From contig OW799233.1 in assembly GCA_941918925.1 (NCBI GenBank), positions 158,066,845 through 158,130,844 on the forward strand: a stretch of 64,000 nt of DNA, read 5' to 3'. This DNA comes from Phyto melanocephala (Eukaryota; Arthropoda; Insecta; Diptera; Rhinophoridae). Positions 24,106 through 35,551 of this stretch are shown one piece after another (the stretch's first letter is position 1; each line of letters starts with the position of its first letter). Position numbers and translations under genes: made by a program. Under the pieces are notes generated by a model. That model was not told where the DNA came from, ran no database searches, and worked only from the letters and a program-made list of their open reading frames with translations.

Positions 24106-24955
24106 TTTTTATACCCTTCACACAGTGAAAAAGGGTATATATGTATAGGTTTGTCATTCCGTGTGAAATTTCTACAATTTTCATTTCCGACCCCATAAAG
24201 TATATATTTTCTGAAAGCTTATGAATAGGGGAGTCGATTCAGCCCTGTCAGTCTGTCCGTCTGACCGTCTGTCCGTGTGTATGTTGAAATCAACTTTTTG
24301 AAGCCCCCCGACATAGGTTGGACCCGGGTAAGGTATTAAAATATCAGAAATATTCGGGAGTAGATCGGTATTGAAAATCAGAAACATCGGTACATAAACA
24401 ACTGAGATATGAGCAAAAACCCACGACCACCTCGATTTTTTTTTTCACAAAAACAACATTACAACAACAACATACATACATACAAACATGTATACTGGTT
24501 AGAGAAAACGTGGCATCAAATCCCAGCTGAGCCAAAAATTTTTTTTTTAATTTTTTTTTATTTTTTTTTTATTTTTTTTTTATTTTTTATTTAATATATT
24601 ATTTATATTTTTATTATTTTTTTTATAATTTTTTTTTTTTTAATTTTTTTTTTTTATTTTTTTTTTGTTTTATATATATTATATATAATAATTTTTTTTT
24701 TTAATTTTTTTTTAAATTTTTTTTTTAATTTTTTTTTTTAATTTTTTTTTAAATTTTTTTTTTTTTTGTTTTTTTAACATACATACGTGAATTTATAATT
24801 TTACAATGGGATGTTTTTATATATGTATGTTTTTATATGTATGTGCGTATTTCATATGGGATGAATGGTGACACAAACTACTGTTATTGCATGACTACAC
24901 GTTGTGAAGGGTATATAAGATTCGGCACGGCCGAATATAGCGCTCTTACTTGTTT
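24106..24955 (+). mobile_element. Subtype-A short element, copy 2
   Basis: It has complete ends: TTTTTATACCCTTCACACAG and the intact hairpin ATTCGGCACGGCCGAAT followed by GCGCTCTTACTTG. The long T-rich tract spans about 24540-24780. It lies 50 bp upstream of, and in the same direction as, the copy at 25006. Confidence 0.8.
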
Positions 24956-25005
24956 ACATTGTCGTGATTATAATTTTCTGTGATAATCAGCTGTTTTATT
25001 AATTT

Positions 25006-25682
25006 AACCCTTCACCTGTGGTGCACAAGGGTATATATAGCTTTGTCATTCCGTTTGTAATTTCTACAATTTTCATTTCCGACCCCATAAAGTATATGTT
25101 TTCTGAAAGCTTATAAGGAGTCGATTAAGCCCTGACCGTCTGTCCGTGTGTTGGTTGAAATCAACTTTTAGAAGCAACTATATGTTCCCCAGTTTTGTGT
25201 ATGATATCAATCTCTTGGAAATATCCGGGAATGAATCGCTATTGAAATTCAGCACAATCGCCCCATAACTTTCTAAGATATGAGCAAAAAACCACGAACA
25301 CCTCGTTTTTTTTTCACAATTACAACAACATGCATATATACTGCTTAGAGTAAACGTGGCATCGCATCCCAGCTGAGCCAAAAATAATTTTTTTTTTATA
25401 TATTATTTATTTTTTTTTTAAATTTTTAAAAAAAATTTTTTTTTAAATTTTTAAAAAATTTTTTATTTTAATTCTTTTATTGTTTTTTTTTGTGTTTTTT
25501 TTTTTTTTTTTTGGAAACATAAGTACGTAAACTCAATTTATAATTCTGCAATGGGATGTTTTGTATATGTATGTACGTCTTTCATATGAATGGTGATACA
25601 AACAATTGTTATTGCATGACTACACGTTGTGAAGGGTATATAAGATTCGGCACGGCCGAATATAGCACTGTTACTTGTTTTT
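25006..25682 (+). mobile_element. Subtype-A short element, CCTGTGGTG variant, copy 3
   Basis: It begins with ACCCTTCACCTGTGGTGCAC and ends with the intact hairpin ATTCGGCACGGCCGAAT and CACTGTTACTTG. The 5' third resembles subtype C (GTTGGTTGAAATCAACTTTT), while the tRNA-like patch, T-rich tract and 3' end match subtype A. It therefore looks like a mosaic subfamily, also seen at 36281-36925. Confidence 0.75.
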
Positions 25683-26051
25683 TTTTCATATTATTACAAT
25701 TATTATAAGCGAATTTTAAATATAATTTTTTTCTTCTACACTATCTAGCGGCCTGTACTAAAGACTACGCATAACTTAACTAATATCTCTGATAGACATA
25801 TTGCTTTTGTACTAAAATGGAATGGCACATAAAGGGTCATTACTACAATTTGTCTATAAAGTTAATGTTAATGAAAGGTAACTTTGACTACCTTGAGAAG
25901 TGAAATGACTTTTTAATATTTTTCATTATTTCAGCCTCCTTGTAACATAAAGTTTATTTTTTTTTAATATGGCAGTACCAAAGCAAATACCGATTACTTT
26001 TAACATATTAATTAAGTTCTTAAAAACCGTAGTGGCAACAATGTAAATTTA

Positions 26052-26469
26052 TATGTGACCTTCTCCGAGAAAAGTGACCTAGTGTGTGAAAATAAAGTTT
26101 TGAAACAAACTTATTTAAAATTTTATAACGCATTATCACTGTAAACACACCTTCAGTTGTGAGATGCGATATGGTATGGTTAGTTATGATTGGGTGCCGA
26201 CTTTGGTGACGTCATGCCTATGTGGTGACGTGTTTTTTTTCGCTTTTAGTATGACAATACCTTTGCTATGTTTGTTATGTTCTCGATATTTGATTCTTAA
26301 GCTGCAACCAGTGAACGACGCAACAACGTTTTTATGGGGTAAAAACAATTTTATCAGAAATCTTACTCATTTCATTTTACTCTACACCCTTTTAGGTACC
26401 AGAATTCACTTTTAGGTCCAAACCCGTTTTTCGACACACTAGGTCCCTTTTCTCGGAGAAGGTCACATA
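26052..26469. mobile_element. MITE with about 38-bp inverted repeats
   Basis: Both ends read TATGTGACCTTCTCCGAGAA followed by AAGKGACCTAGTGTGT in inverted orientation. Only one mismatch occurs over the first 35 bases. The 83-codon frame inside has no recognisable motif. The superfamily is not assigned, since the target duplication is ambiguous in the AT-rich flanks. Confidence 0.8.
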
Positions 26470-26529
26470 TTTTTTTATTACAAAATGCAATAACATTATA
26501 GATGATTTATTCACTGTTTTGTGTCATTA

Positions 26530-27804
26530 AGGGGTGTCTCGAAATGTTTTTTTACATATTTTACAGGGCACTACGCAAACAATTATTATTTAATTAATTT
26601 TTTTTGTTTCACTCTGTGATAGTTATAAGTGTAAACAATACTTTGTTAAAAAGTTTATTCCAATTATTTAATCCGTATTTAAAATGTCGTCAAATAGAGA
26701 AAAAGTGAGAAAAAATATTGTGGATATTTATAATGAAAATAAACAACTTTCTTACGCTGAAGTTGCGCGACGGGCAAAAGTGTCCGGACAGACTGCCCGT
26801 AACGTTATTTTTAAATTCAAAAAAGACTTGTCTATTAAGCACAAGAAAGGTGGAGGGTCTCGTGGTTTTAGGAATCCTCAAATCGTTAAAAAGCTGAAGG
26901 CACTTTGGAAGCAAAATCCAAACATTTCCATTCGCGATATCGCACGAAAACTAAACATTTTGAAGTCGCTTGTAGAACGAATAAAGAAAAAAAATGTAAG
27001 AACATTCAAAGTCAAGAAAGCTCCAAACCGAAACGAAAAAGGAACAAAAACGGCAAGAATAAGAGCAAGAGAGTTGCTACGTCACAAATTAAATAATTTT
27101 AATGGATGTATTTTAATGGACGATGAATCCTATTATTGTAAGGCTGACTATTCAGAGCTTCCTGGTCAGGGTTTTTATGTTTCTAATAAAAGAGCTAATG
27201 TTTCCGATAAATTTAAGTATAAAAAAATTTCAAAACTCGCCAAAACATATATGATATGGCAAGCAATATGAACATGTGGGAAAACTTCAAAGGCAATCAT
27301 TGTAAATCGTACAATGACAGCCAATTTTATATTAATGAGTGCCTGAAAAAGGCTGTATTGCCATTATACCGAAGCCACAATATACCTCCACTGTTTTGGC
27401 CCGACTTGGCTAGCTGCCACTTCAGCAAAGACGTCCTTGAGTGGTATGAGGCCAACAAAATAAATATTGTACCGAAAAACATGAATCCACCTAATTGTCC
27501 AGAGCTAAGGCCTATTGAACGCTATTGGGTTGTAATTAAGCAGTACCTAAGAACAAAGTTCAAAGCTTCTGCAAATGTTAAAAAAATTTGGATTTATTTG
27601 AAAAAAGGCTATCAAACACTTCGATAAAATGTGTGTCCAACGTTTTATGCAAAGCGTTAAGGAAAAAGTGCGAAATTTTGGTTTTTTGCATAATAAAGTT
27701 TAGAAATTTTTCTCCATAACGCCAATAAAATGTATTTTTTGTTTGAAAAAAAATTAGATTTGGGAGACATTTTAAAATGTAGAAAAGCATTTCGAGACAC
27801 CCCT
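26530..27804 (+). mobile_element. Tc1/mariner DD37E transposon, 1275 bp
   Basis: The ends are perfect inverted repeats beginning AGGGGTGTCTCGAAATG, with TA target duplications at 26528-26529 and 27805-27806. The size is normal for an autonomous ITm element. It carries one transposase gene (26684-27703) on the plus strand. The intact termini and long open segments make it one of the youngest elements in the window. Confidence 0.9.
26684..27703 (+). pseudogene. DD37E transposase, near-complete but frameshifted
   Basis: This is a cut-and-paste transposase of the DD37E group known from insects. Residues about 22-47 and 79-103 form two helix-turn-helix units (LSYAEVARRAKVSGQTARNV and ISIRDIARKLNILKS). 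The first catalytic Asp is in ILMDDESYY (about residues 146-147). The first frame runs 195 codons and stops at 27269-27271 where WQAI is followed by TGA. A frame change near 27330 then restores homology. The second frame holds LFWPDLASCHFS (second Asp) and NCPELRPIERYW (Glu); exactly 37 residues separate them. A further frame change near 27580 precedes the C-terminal VRNFGFLHNKV. The breaks imply it is inactive, unless they are sequencing errors. Confidence 0.85.
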
Positions 27805-28164
27805 TAGTATTAAAAAATGAAAACTAACAAAATAAAAAATTTTAAATTAAAATGTTGAAGGAAAAAGAAAAAAAATATATAAATCTGAATTTAGTGTCTA
27901 TGTTATGTTTCATGTAGCACAAACAATGCCAACCCTAAATTTATAAACTTTATGCTAAAAGTCAAAGGTAACTTAAGTTTAAGCTTAGCTTATCGGTTAC
28001 TTCTAAGTTAACTGTGTAGTTATAGTAATGGCATTGAATTTGTGTCAACTTAAAATGCAGTTGTTGCGCTTCAAAATTGTGCATCAACTGAAAAAAGTTC
28101 ATATATAGATTTTTATTATATTTTTTTACATTAAGGAATTACATTTAAAGTATTTTGCCGGATA

Positions 28165-28260
28165 ACTAGTTTTCAAGCAACCGGTTTTTTCAAATTCTTA
28201 ATATCGTACTATTTAAAAACCGGTTTTTGTTAAAAAGTCGAATAATCGATTACCCTTATA
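28165..28260 (-). repeat. CCGGTTTTT repeat block
   Basis: Two ACCGGTTTTT words and a terminal ATCGATTACCC; related to the cluster at 23638-23790. Confidence 0.45.
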
Positions 28261-28263
28261 TTA

Positions 28264-28680
28264 AGGCAGCAAAAAATATTATTACAAAAAAAAAAAAACA
28301 TGGCAAAAAAGTAATTTTTCAGGAGCTCAATAAATTTCTGTAAAAACACAAATGATTGAACCACTTTTTTTCGACAGTAATTGACATTCATTGTTTGTAA
28401 TATTGTAATTATATTTTTTAAATAAGTACCGCAGCAACATCATGCAAAATATCTTAAACAATTCGTGTAAATAAACAAAATCATCTCATGAAACATCGGC
28501 ATGAGTCCTATGCATTTATGAAAATGAAATGCAGTTCATTAATGTTTCATGCAAACACGTGATCTGCAATGATACACTTCTGTTAAAATCATTTGTGTTT
28601 TTACCTGAATTAAATCACTTCATCATTAGTCGAACCCCCGCAAAATCACATTTTACAAAAGTGTTTTTTTTTTTGTTTGG
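28264..28680. mobile_element. Family-D MITE, copy 1 (diverged)
   Basis: The left end is GGCAGCAAAAAATATT. Internal landmarks shared with copies 2 and 3 are CATCATGCAAAATATCTT, ATGCAGTTCATTAA, CAATGATACAC and AATCACTTC. The ends are worn. Confidence 0.6.
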
Positions 28681-28963
28681 GAACATTTGATTTTATCCAC
28701 AATTAAGTGATGGCAATCATAAAATGCAAGGGTGGCAGTGTTGTAAATAGCAATATACAGGTTTGTAAGATCGAGCGATTTCTCGACTAACGTGGCAATA
28801 TTAATTTTGTTTGACTTCCTAATTATCAATTTGGCGAATTAGAAAATAGTTTGGGATTTTGTTGATTATTTTTCATGAGCCATGATTATGTTTTGAGTAT
28901 CGTTAAATTCAGTACGAAAAAATCATACATTTTGTTCTGGTATTTTTAAAATTTGAGCCATTT

Positions 28964-29367
28964 ATACCCAGCAAAAAAAATTGCAAGTAATGCAAAGCGA
29001 ATTGAATTTTAAAGACTTCATAATTGATTCTGTAAAAGCAATAATTCTAAATGACTCCCTAAATGCGAATCAGTTTGTCATTTGTAAATAATGTACTCAA
29101 AAACGAATGCAACATCATGCAAAATATCTTGTACAATTCATGTAAACAAATAAAATTAACTCATGTAACAGTGGATGTTTTACACCATATATGCACTAGT
29201 TCAGTGCACTTGTTAAAAATACAGTGCAGTTCATTAAAATATTCATGTAAACATATGGTCTCCAATGACACACAAATGTTTTAATCATGAGTGCTTTCAC
29301 CTACATTTAATCACTTCGCCACCAGTTAAACCTCTGCAAATTTTTTGACATAGATTTTGCTGGGTAT
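28964..29367. mobile_element. Family-D MITE, copy 2, 404 bp
   Basis: The inverted ends are ATACCCAGCAAAA and TTTTGCTGGGTAT. The interior is collinear with copy 1 and with the interrupted copy at 41335-42690. No reading frame is meaningful. Superfamily unknown. Confidence 0.7.
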
Positions 29368-30471
29368 GTATGCAAACAAATTGGTGTTTCGTTTAGATGC
29401 TGTGAAGTTTATCGCCTTTTATTATGTAAATAATATTATTTAGCTTCCTTCCACTTTTATTTTTTGTCTGTAATCACAATTAAGTTACTGCGCATACATT
29501 AGTGTATGTAGTATATCTGTATTTTCATTAATAAACTCTGAAACACTAAAATTCGCCTTCGAAATAGAATACAGTACGAAATTCTTAAAGTGTTATTACG
29601 AATTGTAAATTATATTAATGTTAATAGAACATGTTGCAATTCTTTTGTACCTTTGCAAAGATATGTTGAATAGTTGAACAAGTCCCATATAATGTATTTC
29701 AAACAAGAAGACAATGTGGAAGGCCTTGGCGGTGAGGTATATATATTATTTTAAATTTATAATCAAAAAGCAACTAAATACATGTAGATATCTAATATTT
29801 GTTTAATACTAATCACATATTAATTCTTCTTTTGCTTCTTAAAGCAGACTTCTAAAAACTATTTTATATCAAACATTGTACCTTTTTCGCATTCACTAAA
29901 TATTTTAACGTTGTTTTTAATAAAAATTAAACAAAATATATATCTTGGCGTTTTTTTCCTTTTTGGCGAATTTTAGCGATTCGGATCTCATTAATTTTTT
30001 TGGTTAAAAAAAATATTTGTTATTGTTAGAAAAATGATATATTTCATTGTCAAAAACTAAAAAAAAAAAGCTTTGGCGATTTAGCGATTTCACTGAACAC
30101 TGAATTTGACGAAAAAGGTCAAAAAAATCTAACAACCCGGGAAGTTTATAGTATGAGTAATATTTTTACGAACAATATTAATCATACGCCACCACCATAG
30201 CCACGATTTGTGTAGGAAGTACATATAATGCGATTATGTGCATGTTTGTAAAAGTGGTATAACCCAATTTGGAAAACATTTTGATTTACTCATTCTAAGA
30301 ATATTTTCCAGAAAAACCAAAGTTGCCATATAAAGTATAATACGAGCACTATTTTTCAAGCTTTTGTTTTTTTTTAAGTTAGGTTTTGTGCATCCGATTC
30401 ATAAAGCTCCATTTAAAAAAAAGTTTTCTTGACAACCTTTTTATTATTTATTTAAAATTTTACCCAAAAAA
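29368..30471. other. AT-rich stretch without recognised genes
   Basis: Two similar AGCGATTTC/TTGGCG-rich runs occur at 29945-29990 and 30070-30110; no family assigned. Confidence 0.45.
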
Positions 30472-30661
30472 ATTTTATTTATTTATTTATTTTTATTACA
30501 ATTCAACTAGAAATTATATTCTAATTTATTTAACCGAGCTGAGTAACAAAGACCACTTGCCCGTTGTAGTGAAACTGATCAGAGTCTCTGGCGGGAATCA
30601 AACCCTCAACCCCCAGACAAATAGGCTAGTACACTACTTACCAGTCCACTGGGGCAACCAC
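30472..30661 (-). mobile_element. tRNA-derived SINE, second copy
   Basis: Read on the minus strand it starts GGTTGCCCCAGTGGACTGG and keeps the B box GGTTTGATTCCCGCC and the following AGAGACTCTG. The head clearly matches the SINE at 14089-14281. The 3' part differs and ends in an (AAAT)n tail. This suggests two subfamilies with a common tRNA-like head and different bodies. Confidence 0.65.
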
Positions 30662-31470
30662 TAAAACAAGTGTCACCATGACATCTAAGTATAATCTTGT
30701 CTGGAAGAAAATTAAGCCAATTCCTTTTAATCCTTAGAAAAGAGACAGACATTTTGTCTGGAACACATGGTGACATTTGTAGTAATTTCGGTAAATAACT
30801 TTATCTGTATAATACAATCTGACGCTTAAATATTTTTTAAGATAATTTTCATAATTCTTTATTCACACACGCGCCTTAATTGTCAGTTTATAATATTCTC
30901 GCAATTAAAGGCCTTTATTGAGCTCAATTTACTATACAAAAAATAACGTATAAATTGAGCAATATATAATTTATTGTTTCACATATTGTCCAAAACTCGA
31001 AATGAAACTCTTTTCAGGAGTATGAAAAGTATGTTTAGTGAGAAGAAAATTCTATAGGAGGCATTTCTAATGTCAAACAAATAAATATACAAAAAAACAA
31101 AAAGTATGAAAATCGAAAATGGTTGATGGAAAGTTTAATAAAATAAACATTTTATTAAACTAATGAAAACTAATAAAACTGACAAATTCAAATATATATG
31201 TATAAATATAATTGTAAATATATTTTATGAACAGGAAAAAACGGAAGAGAAGGCATTATTTGATTTGGTATAAATCTATCGTATTTTTACAGCTATCAAA
31301 TGTTATTGGAGTAGGATAAATTAAGTATCTGTGAACACCTTTTTTAATTGCTCAATCATTACTAAATTGAAACAATTAAAAATATCTGTTTGAACAGGGT
31401 ATAACTGTGCCCCATAATATATCTGTGAATATAACTATGATTAAATAAAAAATTTTCGAACTCAAGATCA
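30662..31470. other. AT-rich stretch, nothing recognised
   Basis: No supported feature. Confidence 0.5.
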
Positions 31471-32250
31471 ATATATTCGGCCGTTCCAAATTTGAAAATA
31501 CTCTTCACCATTTAATGACCAGATAGTATCTTATCGTTGATTTAAGAATTAATTTTATATGCCCTTTTGCTTTATTATATCCGATGCCATCTTCGGTTTT
31601 GATTTGTAGTCAAGCCTATTTTGTGCGGGTTAAAGGGGCTTAGCCGTTATTACTATTTTTGACTCATACATCCGCCATTTCGGATGCCATCTTGTATTTC
31701 ACCTTGTTCATTATTTGTTGTATTCCACTAGCTCCACTAGCTAGTCCTTTCGTTTGAGACCAATATTGAGGGGGTTAAAGTGGTTACATTTTTAAATATT
31801 AGATTTGACCCGTATTTAAATTAAATGTACGCCATTTTATAGTGGCGGCCATCTTGGATTTTAAGTTTTTTTAGTATCCTATATATTGCTAGTCAAGTCA
31901 AGTCCTTTATATTGATAACCATATTGCTTGTAAATTTTGAGAAAAAAATACTAAAGTTTTTGCCTTTTTTTGCTTTCGTTTTGCCGTCATGTTCATTTGC
32001 TCATATCTCAGAAAGTTAGGGGCATTCGTACTGAATTTCACTAGCGATTAATTTCCAGATAGTTGCAAACGATCAATATTACCTACAGATCTGATTAACA
32101 TGTGGGGGCTTCTAAAAGTTGACTTCAACGACTACACGTACACGGACAAATCGACGTTGCATAATCGACGCTCCTAGTGAATATTGTAAAAATAACAAAC
32201 GAAATGGTAAACTTATGTATACCCTTGGTCACCAGAGGTAAAGGGTATAA
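31471..32250 (-). mobile_element. Subtype-C short element (old copy)
   Basis: The plus strand opens with TATATTCGGCCGTTCC (half hairpin) and closes with AGGTAAAGGGTATAAA. In between are three GCCATCTTGGATT-like modules (31620-31865), then TCATATCTCAGAAAGTTAG and a GGGGGCTTCTAAAAGTTGA block in the order expected for subtype C on the minus strand. Confidence 0.55.
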
Positions 32251-32530
32251 AGATTTAACTTTGAGTTTTCAGTTGTGTGTTATTTAATCCTTTCTCTCTT
32301 TTATTTAGAATCAATTGAATTAGTATAACATAACAGCTTTCCATCGTAATTGTTCACTTTTTAGGCAATAAGTGGCAAAATTTTTTATTAATTTTGGTAT
32401 TAAACAAAAATTTTAATTTCTGACTTCTTTTTGGACTAACTTTAAAGATATTAAAGAATCAGACAATGTTCCTTTAACTACTTTTTTAGAATAATGAAGA
32501 TTTTTAAAAATTAAAACAAATCTTTAATGT

Positions 32531-32558
32531 TTTTTTCTCTTTTCTTTTCCAGGTAAGT
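32531..32558 (+). promoter_or_regulatory. Candidate recursive splice site (zero-length exon)
   Basis: A pyrimidine run ending TCTCTTTTCTTTTCCAG at 32552 is followed at once by GTAAGT. This back-to-back acceptor and donor is the signature of the ratchet points that divide very long introns in flies. It fits a plus-strand gene whose intron spans this position. It is a sequence match only; chance cannot be excluded. Confidence 0.5.
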
Positions 32559-32750
32559 GTGCTAAATTTAATCGGAGTATGAAAAATATTTTATGGTAAG
32601 ATTTTTCTTAATTCCATGGGAAGTCATGAATTGATAGGCTTTGCAATAAGTTTGCACTGTATATTAAAGTATTAGAAGTTTATAATGTCTTATATTATTT
32701 ATATATATTTATTTATATATATAATTTAGAGAAGATTAATATATACTTAC

Positions 32751-32777
32751 CTTAGATGGCATATTAAAGTAATTACT
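32751..32777 (-). other. Possible 27-nt microexon
   Basis: On the minus strand, a stretch TTCTTCTGTCTGTAC and an ATATTAG acceptor precede 27 nt ending CCATCTAAG, then a perfect GTAAGTAT donor. The 27 nt are open in all nine codons of frame 1. It is on the same strand as the exon candidate at 35552-35633, but a link is speculative. Confidence 0.2.
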
Positions 32778-33966
32778 CTAATATGTACAGTACAGTAGTA
32801 CAGACAGAAGAACGTTAGAAAAATTACACGTTATACTTTTGATAATATAACTAATAATTTGGTAAAATAATTTTGACTATATCGAAAGTGATTGGTATTG
32901 AAAAGGGGCGAACGCGGTTATAAGAAAACAATTTTGCAAAAGTTGGACATGTTAATCTGACTTATTTAAATATAGCGCATGGCGGAGTCCCTGATAAAAA
33001 TAATTTTTTTCTCTTTATGCAAAAATAAATCAATATTTATGTCGAACATAAAAAATTTTGCTTAGCCGAGTTTAGTACTCTTACCTTTACTTATTTCTAA
33101 GTTTTCGCTAGTGTTTCGAATAAATTATTAAAAAATACCCCTACGAAAAATTAGCAATATTTATAAAGAATATCAAAAACGATGCAACAGGTGTCGTTTT
33201 GCCTAAAATTTTTTCAATTTGTCCACAACTTTTTTTAGACAAGACATGAAAAATGAAAATTATTAAAAAAAAAAAAAAATGGAGAGAGTATTTACTTCAA
33301 TAGCAATTTTCTCCTGAATATTTCTGAAATTACGATAATACATATTTAAGGCTACGTACAACCTTCTTATGACGGTTTCAAAAAAATTGTTTTAACCAAA
33401 TAGCAGATAGACGGGATTCCTAATTTATAAAGTTACAAAAATGCTAACTTAAATGTGGTCAAAAATTTATATCTGTAGTGCGATTCATTTACTTGGTTTT
33501 ACGATAATCGTAACGTTAGGAAAGTAAAGAATTTTTTCGAATTCGGTATTTAGTAATATATTTTAACGGCAGAAGCTATTGTAATCTAACTTAAATACCA
33601 GTTGTTTACGTCTCGGCTATGTCACGACTTTTTCTAAGAGTGATGTTCGTTTTGAATATATTTAGTCACTTTTTATGACAAAGATGCCACATTTTTTAAC
33701 AGCTGTCGATTATCGTTAAAAGATATTTACTGAAGTGCAAACAATAAAAAGTTTCGACAAGTCTGCTATATATTAATGGTCACAAGTAGAAATGCCCTAA
33801 CACGTTTTTTACAAAATCCTAAACCTAAACACAAAAATTTTATGTAATAGTATCAAAAAAGTCTTTTTTTATTAACAATCTATGCATATAAGTACAATAA
33901 GCCAATTGGAAAAAATTAACACCAGTTATACTATATGTTGAACCCCAGCGGGAACATCTTAATACT
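32778..33966. other. AT-rich stretch, nothing recognised
   Basis: No supported feature. Confidence 0.5.
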
Positions 33967-34792
33967 AACAAGTAAGAGTGCTATATTCGGCCGTGCCGAA
34001 TCTTATATACCCTTCACAACGTGTAGTCATGCAATAACAGTAGTTTGTGTCACCATTCATCCCATATGAAATACGTACATACATATAAAAACATACATAT
34101 ATAAAAACATCCCATTGTAAAATTATAAATTCACGTATGTATGTTAAAAAAACAAAAACAAAAAAATTAAAAAAAAAATTTAAAAAAAAAATTTAAAAAA
34201 AAAAATTGTTTAAAAAAATTATTATATATATAATATATATAAAACAAAAAAAAATAAAAAAAAAAATTTAAAAAAAAAAATTTAAAAAAAAATAATAAAA
34301 ATATAAATAATATATATATTAAATAAAAATTAACAAAAAAATAAAAAAAAAAATTTTTAAAAAATTTTTTTTGGCTCAGCTGGGATTCGATGCCACGTTT
34401 TCTCTAACCAGTATGCACGTTTGTATGTATGTATGTTGTTGTTGTAATGTTGTTTTTGTGAAAAAAAAACCGAGGTGGTCGTGGGTTTTTGCTCATATCT
34501 CCGTTGTTTATGTACCGATGTTTCTGATTTTCAATACCGATCTACTCCCGAATATTTCTGATATTTTAATACATCACCCGAGTCCAAGCGATGTCGGGGG
34601 GCGTCAAAAAGTTGATTTCAACATACACACGGTCAGACGGACAGACTGACAGACTGACAGGGCTTAATCAACTCCCCTATTCATAAGCTTTCAGAAAATA
34701 TATACTTTATGGGGTCGGAAATCAAAATTGTAGAAATTTCACACGGAATGACAAACCTATATATACCCTTTTTCACTGTGTGAAGGGTATAA
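33967..34792 (-). mobile_element. Subtype-A short element, copy 4
   Basis: The plus strand shows CAAGTAAGAGTGCTATATTC, the intact hairpin, TATATACCCTTCACAAC and, at the far end, CACTGTGTGAAGGGTAT. The poly-A-rich tract spans about 34145-34370. It includes the tRNA-like patch and the ACAGACTGACAGACTGACAG run. Confidence 0.8.
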
Positions 34793-35551
34793 TTAGCAAA
34801 AACCTATAGTTATCGGACTAATTGCAACCTTTTTAGTTATGCAGAATGTTCATTTACCAAGTTTTTAAATAAATATAAATATATACAATTAGGTCCTGTA
34901 TAGGAAGTCAAGTATGTGGTGTCTTTGGAGTCTTCTGGCTTTCACGGTGTCATTAAAAAGAGCTACAGCTAATGGGTTGATATGATAACTTAGCCTTTTT
35001 AGATAGTTTTTTTAATCTTCTCATTTTGTTTGTAACCATATAGTGTCATTGTGAATAGTATTATTAGATACAAACCATGAGGCATTTGAAATCATCTGAT
35101 TTTATTTGTATTTCCGCTTGTTTCTTATAGCTGTGTCCCGTACTTCCGAGTGGGTTTAAGCATTGTTTTGTAAATTATTACTTTATTTTCTAAGCAAAGC
35201 TGTTCATCCTTGTGATCAAACCAGCCCCTTGATTTTCAACACTTCAAAAAATAACAGTTTTACAAGAAATTTTACAAAAAAAAAGAAATTACATTATCAT
35301 AATACAGTCTCTACTGCGTTTTAACGTTCTCCCGTTTAGTAATAATTATTTGAATTCATGCTCTTCTACTTGTGACCAACGATAAACTCATACCACCATA
35401 GGTAAAAGGTATAGAAATAATATTTTTGTTCATAAAATTATCTAATTTCTAAAAATATGTATTTCATACATTTTCTACTTGGAATAAATATTTTATACAT
35501 ATTTTTTTTTTTAATATGAATTATCGGTCGTGCACATTTTTTAACTCTTAC
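34793..35551. other. Spacer, nothing recognised
   Basis: No supported feature. Confidence 0.45.

Larger units (their letters stand above)
25833..28033. mobile_element. Family-E element, copy 2, with two nested elements
   Basis: The left end AGGGTCATTACTACAATTTG and the right end (reverse complement TGCCATTACTATAACTACAC) match copy 1 at 5790-6721. Shared subterminal blocks are GTTAATGTTAATGAAAGG on the left and AAAAGTCAAAGGTAAC with TTATCGG on the right. A MITE (26052-26469) and a DD37E transposon (26530-27804) lie inside and account for most of its length. Confidence 0.5.

Noticed and set aside
26164..26415. 83-codon frame inside the MITE
   Set aside because: No recognisable domain, and it sits in a non-coding element bounded by inverted repeats.
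34371..34649. Similar 60-90 codon frames beginning MAQLGFDATFSLTS in several subtype-A copies
   Set aside because: They are the same strand of a repeated non-coding region, include the tRNA-like patch, vary in length and are cut by shifts. Conservation reflects shared descent of the repeat.
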